This document shows, piece after piece, positions 1 through 9,250 of a stretch of DNA of 64,000 nucleotides. The stretch is from an uncultured Eubacteriales bacterium (GTDB taxonomy: Bacteria; Bacillota; Clostridia; Lachnospirales; Lachnospiraceae): assembly GCA_951800645.1 (NCBI GenBank), contig CATOIK010000004.1:88627-152626 (forward strand), read 5' to 3'. The position numbers and the translations under genes are program-made. The notes below the pieces were generated by a model. The model saw only the letters and a list, made by a program, of their open reading frames with translations. It had not been told where the DNA came from and ran no database searches. Each line of letters opens with the position of its first letter. Positions within the stretch are counted from its first letter, which is position 1.

Positions 1-419
1 TTTGCGAATTTAATCCCTTCAAAAAAACTTTCCCTGGTAATCTGGATCAGTTTCCCCGCCTCCGGCGTAATCTGCCCTACCGCATGGGTCCGGGCTGCGT
101 CGGAGTGGTATCCCTTCCAGATCACACCAGCGTCCAGGCTGACAATATCTCCCTCCTGGATAATCCGGTGCTTGCTGGGGATTCCATGCACCACCTCATC
201 GTTGACCGATACACAGATGGAGGCAGGATAGCCATTGTAGTTTTTAAAGGAAGGGATGCAGCCATGACTGCGGATCAGCTTCTCTCCCAGCCGGTCAATG
301 TCCATGGTTGTCATACCCGGCTTAATCGCCTTTCCCAGTTCCTCATGTACGCTTGCCAGAATTTTTCCAGCCTGGCGCATCAGTTCAATTTCTCTCGCAG
401 ATTTAATGGATACTGACAT
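1..419 (-). CDS. map: Methionine aminopeptidase type I, 5' part only
   Basis: This enzyme removes the initiator methionine from nascent cytosolic proteins and is a two-metal hydrolase. The reading frame starts at ATG 419 (MSVSIKSAREIELMRQAG) and runs off the left edge of the window, so about 139 residues are visible. The visible part shows the family's N-terminal helix and the SVNDEVVHGIP segment, which carries the first conserved histidine, and then SLDAGV, which holds the first metal-ligand aspartate. It lies 3 bp downstream of adk, the usual Firmicute adk-map coupling at the end of the spc operon. The catalytic C-terminal half cannot be assessed here. Confidence 0.95.
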   Translation of the reverse strand, partial: MSVSIKSAREIELMRQAGKILASVHEELGKAIKPGMTTMDIDRLGEKLIRSHGCIPSFKNYNGYPASICVSVNDEVVHGIPSKHRIIQEGDIVSLDAGVIWKGYHSDAARTHAVGQITPEAGKLIQITRESFFEGIKFA

Positions 420-422
420 AAT

Positions 423-1067
423 TTACACTCCCAGAATATTCACGATGTCTTTAAACACCTCGTTCAGATCCTGGGTGCCGTCTACGGTATGCAGGATCCC
501 TTCATTCTTGTAGTAGTCGATCAGCGGCTGGGTCTGGTCGTGGTACACAGTAAGCCGTTTCTGAACTGTCTCCGGCTTATCATCGTCACGCAGCACCAGT
601 TCCTGGCCGCACGCATCGCAGATTCCCTCCACCTTTGTGGAGTTGAAAACGATATGATAAGTAGCGCCGCAGCCTAAGCAGGCTCTCCGGCCGCCCATCC
701 GGGTTACGATGGCCTCGTCAGGAACATCCACATCGATGGCGTAGTCCATCTTCTCCCCCCGCTCCTTTAAGGAAGCTGTCAGGCTCTCTGCCTGGGGAAT
801 GGTTCTGGGAAAGCCGTCCAGCACATAGCCGTTTTCACAGTCAGCCTGGCTGATCCGATCCAAAAGCATCCCGATGGTCACTTCATCCGGCACTAGCTGG
901 CCCTGATCCATATAGGATTTGGCCTTCATGCCCAGCTCCGTGCCGCCCTTTATGTTGGCGCGGAAAATATCTCCGGTGGAAATATGGGGAATTCCGTACT
1001 TTTCGGCAATCTTTTTAGCCTGAGTACCTTTTCCTGCCCCTGGTGCACCTAACATGATAATCTTCAT
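423..1067 (-). CDS. adk: Adenylate kinase
   Basis: Adk catalyses ATP + AMP to 2 ADP in the cytosol. The 214-aa protein has the P-loop [10 protein letters not shown] near residue 7, the DGFPRT motif near 84-89, and a long LID domain of the Gram-positive type. The LID carries CLGC and CDAC pairs (about residues 130-155) that should bind a structural zinc. An AAAAGGAGG ribosome binding site lies just upstream of ATG 1067. It sits between secY and map, and a hairpin between secY and adk (1140-1174) suggests that adk-map expression is partly uncoupled from the ribosomal genes. Length and motifs match the family fully. Confidence 0.98.
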   Translation of the reverse strand: MKIIMLGAPGAGKGTQAKKIAEKYGIPHISTGDIFRANIKGGTELGMKAKSYMDQGQLVPDEVTIGMLLDRISQADCENGYVLDGFPRTIPQAESLTASLKERGEKMDYAIDVDVPDEAIVTRMGGRRACLGCGATYHIVFNSTKVEGICDACGQELVLRDDDKPETVQKRLTVYHDQTQPLIDYYKNEGILHTVDGTQDLNEVFKDIVNILGV

Positions 1068-1139
1068 ATCGTCTCATCCTCCTTTTATAAATACATTTTA
1101 ATTGTTTCCCTTACCCGCAAAATACCTCTAAAAATGAAA

Positions 1140-1174
1140 ATAAGCTGCTGCCCATTATACGCGCAGCAGCTTAT
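1140..1174 (-). terminator. Hairpin terminator or attenuator between secY and adk
   Basis: A perfect 12-bp inverted repeat (ATAAGCTGCTGC and its complement, arms 1140-1151 and 1163-1174) begins 9 nt after the secY stop codon. On the minus strand it is followed by TTTTCATTTTT, so it has the form of an intrinsic terminator. It probably reduces read-through from the ribosomal operon into adk-map. The 72-bp stretch between it and adk shows no strong promoter to my eye. Confidence 0.75.
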
Positions 1175-1182
1175 CTTTATGC

Positions 1183-2499
1183 TTAATCAGCCAGGAATCC
1201 CTTGTAGTTCCGAACAACCATCTGAGACTCAATGGACTTGATGGTTTCCAGGGTAACACTGACAATAATGATCAGGGATGTACCCAGGAAGGACAGCTGC
1301 CCTACGGAAAACAGTCCGGAAATCATAATCGGGATGATGCTGACGATAATCAGGCCAACCGCCCCGATAAATACAAGGTAGTTTAAAATCTTATCCAGAT
1401 ACTCAGAAGTCGGCTTGCCAGGACGGATACCCGGAATAAATCCGCCGGACTTCTTCATATTATTGGCAACCTCCAGGGGATTGAAGGTGATAGAGGTGTA
1501 GAAATATGCGAAAAGCACAATCAGCACCAGGTAAATCACCAGACCGATGGAGTACCACGGCATCTCAGGACGGAACCAGGAAGAAGAATTCAGCGCCATC
1601 AGGATATGACCTCCGACAGTGCTGTAATCTACCGGGAAGAACTGAGAAATAACTACCGGGAAAGACATAATGGAGGAAGCGAAGATTACCGGGATAACTC
1701 CAGCAGTATTGACCTTCAGCGGAATGTGGGAGGACTGACCACCCACCAGCTTTCTGCCAACCATTTTCTTGGAATACTGTACCGGAATCCGGCGCTCGCC
1801 ATCCTGCAGCAGCACAACAAATGCAACCATCGCTACCAGCACAGCCAGAATCAGGATTGCGATGGTAACTGTGGCGCCAATGTTCTTGCCGCTTAAGAAA
1901 ACATTGTAAATGGTGTTTACATCTGTGGGAAGGGAAGACACAATGTTGAACAGCAGGACGATGGAAATACCATTGCCTACGCCGTTCTCTGTGATACGCT
2001 CGCCAATCCACATCAGGAATGCACTTCCTGCAGTCATGGTAGCAACTGCAACCAGTACGCTCCATACACTATACTCAACCAGCAGACCCTGGCCTCCGAA
2101 GCCTACTGCCATGGCAGCAGACTCGATCAGAGCCAGACCTACAGTCAGGTATCTGGTATACTCTGCAATTTTCTTTCTTCCATCTTCACCCTCTCGCTGC
2201 ATCTCTTCCAGCTTCGGAATTGCGATAGTCAGAAGCTGCATGATAATGGAGGATGTGATGTAGGGGGTAATACTAAGAGCCAGTACGGACATGGAGGAGA
2301 AAGATCCGCCAGTCATGGCATTGAAAAAGCCAAAGGCGTTATTTTCCTGGCTTGCAAAAAAGTTTGCAAAGAAGTCAGTCTTTACGCCCGGTACCGGAAT
2401 CTCAGACCCGATCCGAATCACCACCAGCATCAGGAAGGTGAAGATCAGTTTTTTTCTGATCTCCTTAACCTTCCATGCATTTCGGAGTGTTCTCAACAT
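1183..2499 (-). CDS. secY: Preprotein translocase channel subunit SecY
   Basis: SecY forms the membrane channel for secreted and inner-membrane proteins together with SecE and SecG. The 438-aa protein has the expected ten hydrophobic segments. It starts with the cytosolic stretch MLRTLRNAWKVKEIRKKL, followed by the first helix and the plug-region signature RIGSEIPVPGV. The cytosolic loop LLQDGERRIPVQY and the segment PLKVNTAGVIPVIF are typical. It follows rplO with a 1-bp gap, as in other Firmicutes, and is followed by a terminator-like hairpin. The many secreted proteins encoded later in this window would be exported through it. Confidence 0.98.
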   Translation of the reverse strand: MLRTLRNAWKVKEIRKKLIFTFLMLVVIRIGSEIPVPGVKTDFFANFFASQENNAFGFFNAMTGGSFSSMSVLALSITPYITSSIIMQLLTIAIPKLEEMQREGEDGRKKIAEYTRYLTVGLALIESAAMAVGFGGQGLLVEYSVWSVLVAVATMTAGSAFLMWIGERITENGVGNGISIVLLFNIVSSLPTDVNTIYNVFLSGKNIGATVTIAILILAVLVAMVAFVVLLQDGERRIPVQYSKKMVGRKLVGGQSSHIPLKVNTAGVIPVIFASSIMSFPVVISQFFPVDYSTVGGHILMALNSSSWFRPEMPWYSIGLVIYLVLIVLFAYFYTSITFNPLEVANNMKKSGGFIPGIRPGKPTSEYLDKILNYLVFIGAVGLIIVSIIPIMISGLFSVGQLSFLGTSLIIIVSVTLETIKSIESQMVVRNYKGFLAD

Positions 2500-2500
2500 A

Positions 2501-2941
2501 TTAGATCACCTCGCAGGTTCCACCTAAAGCCTCAATTTTTGCTTTTGCACCCTCGCTGAATGCATCAACTTTTACGGTCAGCTTTTTGGTTAATTCACCA
2601 TTACCCAGGAGCTTAACGCCATCTCTCGGATTTTTAACGATACCGCACTCCATCAGAGTCTCAACGGTTACCACTGCATCGTTGTCAAAACGCTCTAAAG
2701 CGCTTACATTGATACCAACGATGTGCTTCGTATTACGGTTGGTAAAGCCTCTCTTGGGAATTCGTCTGTATAACGGCATCTGACCGCCCTCGAAACCAGG
2801 TCTGGTTGCGCCGGAACGCGCCTTCTGACCCTTGTGGCCCTTACCGGCAGTTTTTCCATTGCCTGAACCGTGACCACGGCCTCTTCTGAAATTATCACTG
2901 TGCTTAGAACCTGCAGCAGGCTGTAAATTGGATAAATCCAT
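2501..2941 (-). CDS. rplO: Ribosomal protein L15 (uL15)
   Basis: L15 is a late-assembling 50S protein that contacts 23S rRNA. I place the start at ATG 2941 ([12 protein letters not shown]), giving 146 aa, because TAAGGAGGTGCAACGAA lies directly upstream. A longer in-frame start at 3007 would overlap rpmD and has no ribosome binding site. The glycine- and lysine-rich N-terminal extension with [15 protein letters not shown] is diagnostic. It is the last ribosomal gene before secY, from which it is separated by 1 bp. Confidence 0.97.
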   Translation of the reverse strand: MDLSNLQPAAGSKHSDNFRRGRGHGSGNGKTAGKGHKGQKARSGATRPGFEGGQMPLYRRIPKRGFTNRNTKHIVGINVSALERFDNDAVVTVETLMECGIVKNPRDGVKLLGNGELTKKLTVKVDAFSEGAKAKIEALGGTCEVI

Positions 2942-2967
2942 TTCGTTGCACCTCCTTACTTCGATTA

Positions 2968-3150
2968 TTAGATTTCTTCTACTTTTACAAGATGTTTTAC
3001 ATGCCAAATCATGCCTCTTACGGCCTCATTGTCCGGAAGCTCAACAGTCTTATTAAGCTTTCTCAGACCCAGAGCTTCACAGGTTGCTCTGTGCTTCGGA
3101 ACAGCGCCGATAGGAGATTTCACTAATGTTACTTTTAACTTCTCTGCCAT
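2968..3150 (-). CDS. rpmD: Ribosomal protein L30 (uL30)
   Basis: L30 is a small 50S protein bound to 23S rRNA domain II. The 60-aa length is normal for the short bacterial form, and the motif [19 protein letters not shown] is characteristic. The GGAGGGCAATGAA ribosome binding region precedes ATG 3150. It lies between rpsE (13 bp away) and rplO (26 bp away) in the usual spc order, so it is translated from the common operon mRNA. Confidence 0.97.
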   Translation of the reverse strand: MAEKLKVTLVKSPIGAVPKHRATCEALGLRKLNKTVELPDNEAVRGMIWHVKHLVKVEEI

Positions 3151-3163
3151 TTCATTGCCCTCC

Positions 3164-3673
3164 TTAGCCTAAGATTTCTTCTACGGATTTACCGCGAAGC
3201 TTTGCATACTCCTCCGGAGTCTTGATCTGGGTCAGACCGTTCAGTACAGCAAGTACAACATTGGTCTTATTGTTGGAACCCAGAGATTTTGCACGGATGT
3301 TCTTGATGCCTGCCAGCTCCAGTACGGAACGGGCCGGGCCGCCGGCGATGATACCAGTACCTTCCGGAGCTTTCTTAAGAAGTACAGAAGAACTGCCGAA
3401 CTTAGCGATAATATCGTGAGGAATGCTCTTGTTCTCGTCTACCGGAATCTCTACCAGATTCTTGGTAGCTGCCTCTTTACCTTTGCGGATTGCCTCCGGA
3501 ACCTCGCCTGCCTTACCAAGACCTACGCCAACATGGCCGTTGCCGTCGCCTACTACTACCAGAGCAGAGAATCTCATGGTACGACCACCCTTTACGGTCT
3601 TGGATACACGCTTGATTGCTACTACATTGTCGTTTAACTCAAACTGATTTGGGTCAATAATTGTGCGCTTCAT
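3164..3673 (-). CDS. rpsE: Ribosomal protein S5 (uS5)
   Basis: S5 is a 30S protein at the mRNA entry site that affects translational fidelity. The 169-aa sequence contains the N-terminal double-stranded RNA-binding-like domain ([18 protein letters not shown], about residues 18-36) and the C-terminal S5 fold with [19 protein letters not shown]. The start at 3673 is preceded by an AGAGAGGAGAACGGC ribosome binding region. It follows rplR by 16 bp. The spectinomycin-loop region (VVAIKRVSK) looks like the wild-type form. Confidence 0.97.
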   Translation of the reverse strand: MKRTIIDPNQFELNDNVVAIKRVSKTVKGGRTMRFSALVVVGDGNGHVGVGLGKAGEVPEAIRKGKEAATKNLVEIPVDENKSIPHDIIAKFGSSSVLLKKAPEGTGIIAGGPARSVLELAGIKNIRAKSLGSNNKTNVVLAVLNGLTQIKTPEEYAKLRGKSVEEILG

Positions 3674-3689
3674 GCCGTTCTCCTCTCTA

Positions 3690-4058
3690 CTAGAATTTCA
3701 GACCAGCTTCTCTAGCTGCGTCTGCAAGTGCCTGAACCTTGCCCTGGTAAATGAAACCGCCGCGGTCAAATACAACTTCCTCGATTCCCTTCTCCAGTGC
3801 TCTCTTAGCGATCAGAGTGCCAACATAAGCTGCTGCAGCAGTGTCATTGGTGTGCTCTAACTCTGCCTTTGCTGCTTTCTCAACAGTAGATGCTGCTACC
3901 AGAGTATTGCCGACTGAATCGTCAATAATCTGAGCATACATATGATTATTACTTCTGAACACAGCCAGACGCGGTCTCTCTGCAGTACCTGCAAAGCGGT
4001 TACGCAGTCTTTCGTGCTTCTTTACGCGAACTTCGCTTCTTGATTTCTTGCTAACCAT
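3690..4058 (-). CDS. rplR: Ribosomal protein L18 (uL18)
   Basis: L18 binds 5S rRNA in the central protuberance of the 50S subunit with L5. The 122-aa protein has the basic N terminus ([18 protein letters not shown]) and the C-terminal [24 protein letters not shown] motif region typical of bacterial L18. It starts at ATG 4058 after an AAGGAGGATGCAGAA region. It lies in the conserved order rplF-rplR-rpsE with 17- and 16-bp gaps. Confidence 0.97.
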   Translation of the reverse strand: MVSKKSRSEVRVKKHERLRNRFAGTAERPRLAVFRSNNHMYAQIIDDSVGNTLVAASTVEKAAKAELEHTNDTAAAAYVGTLIAKRALEKGIEEVVFDRGGFIYQGKVQALADAAREAGLKF

Positions 4059-4075
4059 TTCTGCATCCTCCTTAA

Positions 4076-4618
4076 TTATTTCTTACCAGTCTTACCAACT
4101 TTGCGTCTGATAGTCTCATCAGCATACTTAATACCTTTGCCCTTGTACGGCTCAGGTCTTCTCTTGTCTCTGATTTCAGCAGCATACTGGCCAACCTTCT
4201 CTTTATCGATACCTTTAACGGTGATCTTGTTCTGACCCTCCAGAACAGTCTCAACGCCTTCCGGATCTTCCATCTCTACCGGATGGGAGTAGCCCAGGTT
4301 CAGGGTTAATTTCTTACCCTGCTTGGATGCTCTGTAACCTACGCCGTTAACCTCAAGAACCTTCTCATAGCCGTTAGTTACACCGACAACCATGTTGTTG
4401 ATCAGGGTTCTGGTCAGACCGTGAAGGGATTTCATCTTCTTTAAGTCATTGGGTCTGGTTACTACAATGTGGCCATCCTCTTCCTTGATGTCCATCTCAA
4501 TGGGAAGCTCTCTCTCAAGAGTACCCTTCGGACCTTTTACAGTCACTTTATTGTTATCTGCAATCGTTACAGTTACACCTGCCGGGATTGCGATTGGCAT
4601 TCTTCCGATTCGTGACAT
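4076..4618 (-). CDS. rplF: Ribosomal protein L6 (uL6)
   Basis: L6 sits near the sarcin-ricin loop of the 50S subunit. The 180-aa sequence shows two L6 repeats. It starts [15 protein letters not shown] and ends with the signature region [16 protein letters not shown] followed by a basic tail. A GTAGGAGGTAACAGGC sequence gives a strong ribosome binding site for ATG 4618. A 112-bp spacer separates it from rpsH upstream, longer than most gaps in this operon, and I see no gene there. Confidence 0.97.
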   Translation of the reverse strand: MSRIGRMPIAIPAGVTVTIADNNKVTVKGPKGTLERELPIEMDIKEEDGHIVVTRPNDLKKMKSLHGLTRTLINNMVVGVTNGYEKVLEVNGVGYRASKQGKKLTLNLGYSHPVEMEDPEGVETVLEGQNKITVKGIDKEKVGQYAAEIRDKRRPEPYKGKGIKYADETIRRKVGKTGKK

Positions 4619-4730
4619 GCCTGTTACCTCCTACTTAAATTTTCGGAAAACACATATGCGTGTTTTCTGTTTTCAGCCTCTCTTAAAATTATATCAGAAA
4701 GCACTTGCGCACTTATTAAGCGCTTAATGC

Positions 4731-5132
4731 CTACCAAACAAATGCCAGAATTTCTCCGCCTACGCCCAACTGACGAGCTTCCTTATCGGTAATCACGCCC
4801 TGGTTGGTGGAAATGATAGCGGTACCCAGGCCGCCCAGAACCTTCGGCAGATCTTCCTTGTTTGCGTATACACGCAGACCCGGCTTGGAAATTCTCTTGA
4901 TGCCGCTGATAACCTTCTCGTTCTTGTCAGCGCCATATTTTAAGGTAATGCGGATGGTCTTGAATGCGCCATCCTCTACGATGTCATACTTCTGAACATA
5001 ACCCTCTTTTACCAGAATGTCAGCAATAGCCAGCTTCATTCTGGAAGACGGTACATCTACTGTATCATGTTTTGCAGTGTTGGCGTTACGGATTCTTGTA
5101 AGCATATCTGCAATCGGATCACTCATAGTCAT
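4731..5132 (-). CDS. rpsH: Ribosomal protein S8 (uS8)
   Basis: S8 is a primary 16S rRNA-binding protein and, in some bacteria, the translational repressor of the spc operon. The 133-aa protein begins [18 protein letters not shown] and ends with the family motif [16 protein letters not shown]. The start at 5132 (or the ATG two codons later) follows TTAAGGAGGAATATCTATC. The preceding gene rpsZ is unusually far away (279 bp), and that spacer has inverted repeats, described separately. Confidence 0.97.
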   Translation of the reverse strand: MTMSDPIADMLTRIRNANTAKHDTVDVPSSRMKLAIADILVKEGYVQKYDIVEDGAFKTIRITLKYGADKNEKVISGIKRISKPGLRVYANKEDLPKVLGGLGTAIISTNQGVITDKEARQLGVGGEILAFVW

Positions 5133-5411
5133 GATAGATATTCCTCCTTAATTGTTGTGGTGGTTTCCTGTTTGGACCTTGTCCACAGGAGCTGAGGCAT
5201 CTTAAAAACCTGCGGTTTTCTCGATGTCGCTTGGCTTCCGAAAATGGTGCAATCAGGATAGTTCCCGCTGCACCGTTGGAAGCGGCGCTTTTGCGCCGGG
5301 AACCGTCCTGCGATTCCCATGAGATCTGCCAAGTGAGATTTCGCTCCTGCAAACAGGGCGTAATCTCCTTCATCAGCTTTCACTTCCAACTCCCTGGCTT
5401 AGTGCTGAACC
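5133..5411 (-). other. 279-bp structured spacer between rpsZ and rpsH
   Basis: The rpsZ-rpsH gap is normally a few tens of bases, but here it is 279 bp. It contains nested inverted repeats: GTTCCC at 5261-5266 pairs with GGGAAC at 5298-5303 and encloses GGCGC (5284-5288) pairing with GCGCC (5293-5297). Smaller hairpins lie closer to rpsH (AAACC-GCA-GGTTT and TGGAC-AAG-GTCCA on the minus strand). Overlapping open frames of 84-86 codons exist but have no convincing family resemblance or ribosome binding site. It may be an intergenic repeat element or an mRNA-processing or regulatory structure. Confidence 0.5.
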
Positions 5412-5597
5412 TTACCAGCTTGCTTTCTTCACACCAGGGATCTGTCCCTTGTATGCTAATTCTCTGAAGCAGATACGGCAAATGCCATATTTTCTTAAAT
5501 ATGCATGCGGGCGTCCGCAGATTCTGCAGCGATTGTACTCTCTGGTGGAGAACTTCGCCGGACGCTGCTGCTTAATCTTCATAGAAGTCTTTGCCAT
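5412..5597 (-). CDS. rpsZ: Ribosomal protein S14 type Z (uS14, zinc-binding)
   Basis: S14 is a late-assembling 30S head protein. This is the short 61-aa zinc form, shown by [20 protein letters not shown] with two CxxC pairs that bind one zinc ion, rather than the roughly 90-aa zinc-free form. ATG 5597 follows GGAGGAAAGATCC. It sits between rplE and rpsH in the standard order. The window holds no zinc-free paralogue. Confidence 0.97.
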   Translation of the reverse strand: MAKTSMKIKQQRPAKFSTREYNRCRICGRPHAYLRKYGICRICFRELAYKGQIPGVKKASW

Positions 5598-5612
5598 GGA
5601 TCTTTCCTCCTG

Positions 5613-6152
5613 TTATTTTGCAAACGGCATGTTAAATAATGTCAACAGTTCACGAGCTTCTTCGTCAGTCTTTGCAGTAGTAACGAAGATGATGTCCATA
5701 CCTCTTACCTTGTCTACCTTATCGTACTCGATCTCCGGGAAGATTAACTGCTCTTTGATGCCCAGAGCGTAGTTGCCGCGGCCATCAAATGCGTTAGGGT
5801 TCACACCGCGGAAGTCACGCACGCGGGGAAGTGCCAGGTTGATCAGACGATCAGCAAACTCATACATCTTCTCGCCGCGCAGGGTAACCTTACATCCGAT
5901 CGGCATACCTTCTCTGATCTTGAAGTTTGCAACAGACTTTTTAGCTTTGGTAGTCACTGCCTTCTGGCCGGTGATCAGCTCTAAGTCTCTAACTGCAGAG
6001 TCCAGAACCTTAGCGTTCTCTTTTGCTTCACCAACGCCCATGTTAATAACGATCTTATCTAACTTCGGGACTTCCATGATGTTCTTATATCCAAATTTCT
6101 TCATCAGAGCTTCAACCATCTCGCTCTGATACTGCTCTTTTAATCTAGCCAA
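5613..6152 (-). CDS. rplE: Ribosomal protein L5 (uL5)
   Basis: L5 binds 5S rRNA and contacts the P-site tRNA. The 179-aa length is typical of bacteria. Recognisable segments are [18 protein letters not shown] (about residues 21-38), [20 protein letters not shown] and [37 protein letters not shown] precedes the start. It follows rplX by 22 bp and is followed by rpsZ at 15 bp. Confidence 0.98.
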   Translation of the reverse strand: MARLKEQYQSEMVEALMKKFGYKNIMEVPKLDKIVINMGVGEAKENAKVLDSAVRDLELITGQKAVTTKAKKSVANFKIREGMPIGCKVTLRGEKMYEFADRLINLALPRVRDFRGVNPNAFDGRGNYALGIKEQLIFPEIEYDKVDKVRGMDIIFVTTAKTDEEARELLTLFNMPFAK

Positions 6153-6174
6153 CTCTCGTTCCTCCTCTCTGCAA

Positions 6175-6474
6175 TTAGTCGATTACTTTACCGGTTGCCT
6201 TAGCAACACGGACTTTCTTGCCATCCTTCACTTCAAAGCCAACACGGGTTGCCTTACCGTCAACCACCAGCATAACATTGGAAATGTCCATAGCAGCTTC
6301 CTGATGGATGATGCCGCCCTGGGGATTGCCTGCGCTGGGCTTAGAGTGCTTGGTAACCATGTTGCAGCCCTCAACGGTAATCTTGCCGTCTTTTACCTGC
6401 AGCACCTTACCGGTTTTATCTTTATCTTTACCTGCGATAACCTTTACCAGATCATCTTTCTTAATTTTCTGCAC
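6175..6474 (-). CDS. rplX: Ribosomal protein L24 (uL24)
   Basis: L24 is an early assembly protein of the 50S subunit near the exit tunnel. The 99-aa sequence has the KOW motif ([18 protein letters not shown], about residues 10-27) and the conserved [18 protein letters not shown] segment. The start at 6474 is preceded by GTAAGGAGGTGCCCGACTGTGC, which positions the SD correctly. It sits between rplN and rplE with 14- and 22-bp gaps. Confidence 0.97.
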   Translation of the reverse strand: MQKIKKDDLVKVIAGKDKDKTGKVLQVKDGKITVEGCNMVTKHSKPSAGNPQGGIIHQEAAMDISNVMLVVDGKATRVGFEVKDGKKVRVAKATGKVID

Positions 6475-6488
6475 AGTCGGGCACCTCC

Positions 6489-6857
6489 TTACAGTACTTC
6501 CGGAGCCAGAGATACGATCTTCATAAACTGCTTCTCGCGTAACTCTCTTGCTACCGGCCCAAAGATACGAGTTCCTCTGGGGGTCTTGTCGTCTTTGATG
6601 ATAACTGCTGCGTTCTCATCGAATTTGATGTAAGAACCGTCTTTACGACGTGCGCCTTTAACGGAACGCACAACTACGGCCTTAACCACATCGCCCTTCT
6701 TTACAACGCCGCCTGGTGTTGCATCTTTAACGGAAGCAACGATGACATCACCGATATTTGCATATCTTCTGGTAGAGCCGCCCATAACGCGGATGCACAG
6801 TAACTCCTTTGCACCGGTGTTATCAGCAACTTTCAGTCTTGTCTCCTGCTGAATCAT
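6489..6857 (-). CDS. rplN: Ribosomal protein L14 (uL14)
   Basis: L14 lies at the subunit interface and forms intersubunit bridges. The 122-aa sequence begins [20 protein letters not shown] and has the signature [15 protein letters not shown]. Length and sequence are those of the standard bacterial protein. A 107-bp spacer precedes it after rpsQ, in which I see no gene. The AAGGAGTATCAGGC ribosome binding region fits ATG 6857. Confidence 0.98.
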   Translation of the reverse strand: MIQQETRLKVADNTGAKELLCIRVMGGSTRRYANIGDVIVASVKDATPGGVVKKGDVVKAVVVRSVKGARRKDGSYIKFDENAAVIIKDDKTPRGTRIFGPVARELREKQFMKIVSLAPEVL

Positions 6858-6964
6858 GCCTGATACTCCTTCCTTATTCGCTTAATTCTCGCTCATTTAC
6901 GAGAACCGCTAACTCCGCTGCGCTTCATTTGCGCAGCCAAACGATATACTGTATCGTTTCTTAA

Positions 6965-7225
6965 TTATCTAGCCTTCTCGATAATCTCAACCAGTCTCCA
7001 TCTCTTATCTTTAGACAGCGGTCTGGTCTCCATAACTTTTACGGTATCACCCTTGCCGCACTCGTTGTTCTCATCGTGTGCTTTTAATTTAACAGTCTTC
7101 TTAACGATCTTACCGTATAAAGGATGCTTAACGTGGTCTTCGATTGCAACTACGATGGTCTTATCCATCTTGTCGCTTACAACTTTACCAACGCGGGTTT
7201 TTCTTAAATTTCTCTCCACGGTCAT
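6965..7225 (-). CDS. rpsQ: Ribosomal protein S17 (uS17)
   Basis: S17 is a primary 16S rRNA-binding protein with an OB fold. The 86-aa sequence has the motif [17 protein letters not shown] near the N terminus and [17 protein letters not shown] near the C terminus. ATG 7225 follows TAGGAGAGGAGCAGAC. It lies 13 bp after rpmC, as expected for the S10 operon. Confidence 0.97.
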   Translation of the reverse strand: MTVERNLRKTRVGKVVSDKMDKTIVVAIEDHVKHPLYGKIVKKTVKLKAHDENNECGKGDTVKVMETRPLSKDKRWRLVEIIEKAR

Positions 7226-7238
7226 GTCTGCTCCTCTC

Positions 7239-7454
7239 CTATGCCAGCTTAGACTTCTCAGTAATAACAGTCTGAATTCTGGCGATATTCTTGCGAACCT
7301 CTTTGATTCTGCTGGTATTATCTAACTGATTGGTTGCATTCTGGAATCTCAAATTGAAAAGTTCCTTCTTTGCAGCTACTAATTCTGCGTTCAGCTCTGA
7401 AGCTGATTTTGCCTTTAAGCTTTCTACGTATTTATTAGTTTTCACTGTTATCAC
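7239..7454 (-). CDS. rpmC: Ribosomal protein L29 (uL29)
   Basis: L29 is a small helical 50S protein near the tunnel exit, where trigger factor and SRP dock. The 71-aa sequence has the family segment [20 protein letters not shown] and a C-terminal [14 protein letters not shown] helix. Its start codon lies inside the 3' end of rplP: the genes overlap by 20 bp (7435-7454), so translation is probably coupled. Confidence 0.96.
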   Translation of the reverse strand: MITVKTNKYVESLKAKSASELNAELVAAKKELFNLRFQNATNQLDNTSRIKEVRKNIARIQTVITEKSKLA

Positions 7455-7872
7455 CGCCTTCTAAATCTGCCTTAGCAACGATCTTGCACTTGCAGGGTAA
7501 CTTGTGCATAGCCAGACGCAATGCCTCGCGTGCGGTCTCTTCCGGAACGCCAGCGATCTCGAACATTACTCTGCCCGGTTTAACAACTGCAACCCAGTAC
7601 TCCAGAGCACCTTTACCGGAACCCATACGAGTCTCAGCCGGTTTTGCAGTTACTGGTTTGTCCGGGAAAATCTTAATCCAGACTTTACCGCCACGCTTAA
7701 TGTAACGGGTCATAGCCACACGGGCTGCCTCGATCTGGTTGGACTTGATCCAGCACGGCTCAGCGGCCACCAGGCCGAACTCACCATAGTTAATTTTATT
7801 TCCTCTTAAAGCTTTACCGGTCATGGTTCCGCGGAACTGTTTACGGCGCTTTACTCTCTTAGGCATTAACAT
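7435..7872 (-). CDS. rplP: Ribosomal protein L16 (uL16)
   Basis: L16 helps position the A-site tRNA in the 50S subunit. The 145-aa sequence starts [19 protein letters not shown] and contains the signature [19 protein letters not shown]. Its start codon shares one base with the rpsC stop (TAATG) and its 3' end overlaps rpmC by 20 bp. This is a tightly coupled rpsC-rplP-rpmC block. Confidence 0.98.
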   Translation of the reverse strand: MLMPKRVKRRKQFRGTMTGKALRGNKINYGEFGLVAAEPCWIKSNQIEAARVAMTRYIKRGGKVWIKIFPDKPVTAKPAETRMGSGKGALEYWVAVVKPGRVMFEIAGVPEETAREALRLAMHKLPCKCKIVAKADLEGGDNSEN

Positions 7873-8528
7873 TATTTATCGCTCCCTTCCTTTTTTCCCT
7901 TAGTAGGAAGAACTTCGCCCTTGTAGATCCAAACCTTAACGCCCAGCTTGCCGTAGGTGGTATCTGCCTCAGCGAAACCATAGTCAATATCTGCTCTTAA
8001 TGTCTGTAACGGAATAGTACCCTCGCTGTAGAACTCGGTACGGGCAATATCTGCACCGCCAAGACGGCCGCCTACAGCAGTCTTGATACCTTTAACGCCA
8101 GCCTTCATGGAACGGCCCATGGTAGACTTCATAGCGCGGCGGAAGGATACACGGTTTTCCAACTGCTGAGCAATGCTCTCAGCTACTAACTGTGCGTCCC
8201 GATCCGGTCTCTTGATCTCTTTGATGTCGATAAATACTTTCTTATCGGTCAGCTTCTGAACCTCGCCTTTCAGCTTCTCGATCTCTGCGCCGCCTTTACC
8301 GATTACAAAGCCCGGCTTTGCGGTGAAGATGATGATCTTAACACGATCAGACGCTCTCTCGATCTCGATTTTGGAGATTCCTGCGCTGTACAGTCTCTTC
8401 TTTAAGAAGGTACGGATGTTGTAATCCTCTACCAGGCAATCAGCGAAGTTGCCTTCAGCATACCATTTGGAATCCCAGTCTTTAATAACACCGACTCTTA
8501 AGCCGTGTGGATTAACTTTCTGTCCCAT
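7872..8528 (-). CDS. rpsC: Ribosomal protein S3 (uS3)
   Basis: S3 forms part of the mRNA entry channel and helicase site of the 30S subunit. The 218-aa sequence starts [20 protein letters not shown]. It has a KH domain with [15 protein letters not shown] (about residues 74-88) and a C-terminal S3 domain containing [20 protein letters not shown] 8528 follows GATAGGAGGCAAAT. It lies 9 bp after rplV. Confidence 0.98.
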   Translation of the reverse strand: MGQKVNPHGLRVGVIKDWDSKWYAEGNFADCLVEDYNIRTFLKKRLYSAGISKIEIERASDRVKIIIFTAKPGFVIGKGGAEIEKLKGEVQKLTDKKVFIDIKEIKRPDRDAQLVAESIAQQLENRVSFRRAMKSTMGRSMKAGVKGIKTAVGGRLGGADIARTEFYSEGTIPLQTLRADIDYGFAEADTTYGKLGVKVWIYKGEVLPTKGKKEGSDK

Positions 8529-8537
8529 ATTTGCCTC

Positions 8538-8924
8538 CTATCTCTCATTAAGCACGATGGTGATGTGGCTGTTTCTCTTCTCGATTCTGTAAGCCCGGCC
8601 CTGTGCTCTCGGTTTTACTCTCTTCATGGTCGGCGCCTTGTTAGCGTAGCACTCCTCTACATACAGGTTAGCCGGATCCATGTTATTGTTGTTCTCAGCG
8701 TTTGCGATAGCTGATTCAAGTAATTTCTTAATTAAAGAAGAAGCATATCTGGGATTGTAGGTTACAATACCAAGTGCGGTCTGCACATCTTTGCCTCTGA
8801 TGGCATCTAATACGAAGCATGCCTTCTGAACAGATACCCGTGCATAAGACAACTTAGCGCTCGGTCTGGTGTCCTTCTGGGCATTTCTCTCTCTCTTAAT
8901 CTGACTTCTATGTCCTTTAGCCAT
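8538..8924 (-). CDS. rplV: Ribosomal protein L22 (uL22)
   Basis: L22 lines the peptide exit tunnel; its beta hairpin is a known macrolide-resistance site. The 128-aa protein has the conserved C-terminal region APTMKRVKPRAQGRAYRIEK, which forms the hairpin, and I see no insertion there. The start at 8924 follows AAAGGAGGTTATTAGCA. It sits between rpsS and rpsC. Confidence 0.97.
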   Translation of the reverse strand: MAKGHRSQIKRERNAQKDTRPSAKLSYARVSVQKACFVLDAIRGKDVQTALGIVTYNPRYASSLIKKLLESAIANAENNNNMDPANLYVEECYANKAPTMKRVKPRAQGRAYRIEKRNSHITIVLNER

Positions 8925-8953
8925 TGCTAATAACCTCCTTTCAATCCTGACGA

Positions 8954-9232
8954 TTATCGTTTGGATTTCTTCTCGTCTTTTCCATGTCCTCTGTAAGTTC
9001 TGGTAGCTACGAACTCACCCAGTTTGTGGCCAACCATATCCTCAGTAACATATACCGGAACATGCTTTCTGCCATCATGAACTGCGATTGTATGTCCAAC
9101 CATCTGCGGGAAGATTGTGGAACGGCGGGACCAGGTCTTGATTACCTGATGCTGTCCTGCTGCGTTCATTGCGTCAACCTTTTTCAGTAAGTGCGCATCT
9201 GCAAATGGTCCTTTTTTTAATGAGCGTGCCAT
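8954..9232 (-). CDS. rpsS: Ribosomal protein S19 (uS19)
   Basis: S19 is a 30S head protein that pairs with S13. The 92-aa protein starts [19 protein letters not shown] and has the signature [21 protein letters not shown]. It is preceded by AAGGAGGATTTAAACCT, which fixes the start. It lies 18 bp after rplB. Confidence 0.98.
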   Translation of the reverse strand: MARSLKKGPFADAHLLKKVDAMNAAGQHQVIKTWSRRSTIFPQMVGHTIAVHDGRKHVPVYVTEDMVGHKLGEFVATRTYRGHGKDEKKSKR

Positions 9233-9250
9233 AGGTTTAAATCCTCCTTA

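Noticed and set aside
5129..5389. Open frames of 84-86 codons in the rpsZ-rpsH spacer
   Set aside because: They have no ribosome binding site, overlap each other in different frames and look like chance frames in a structured spacer.
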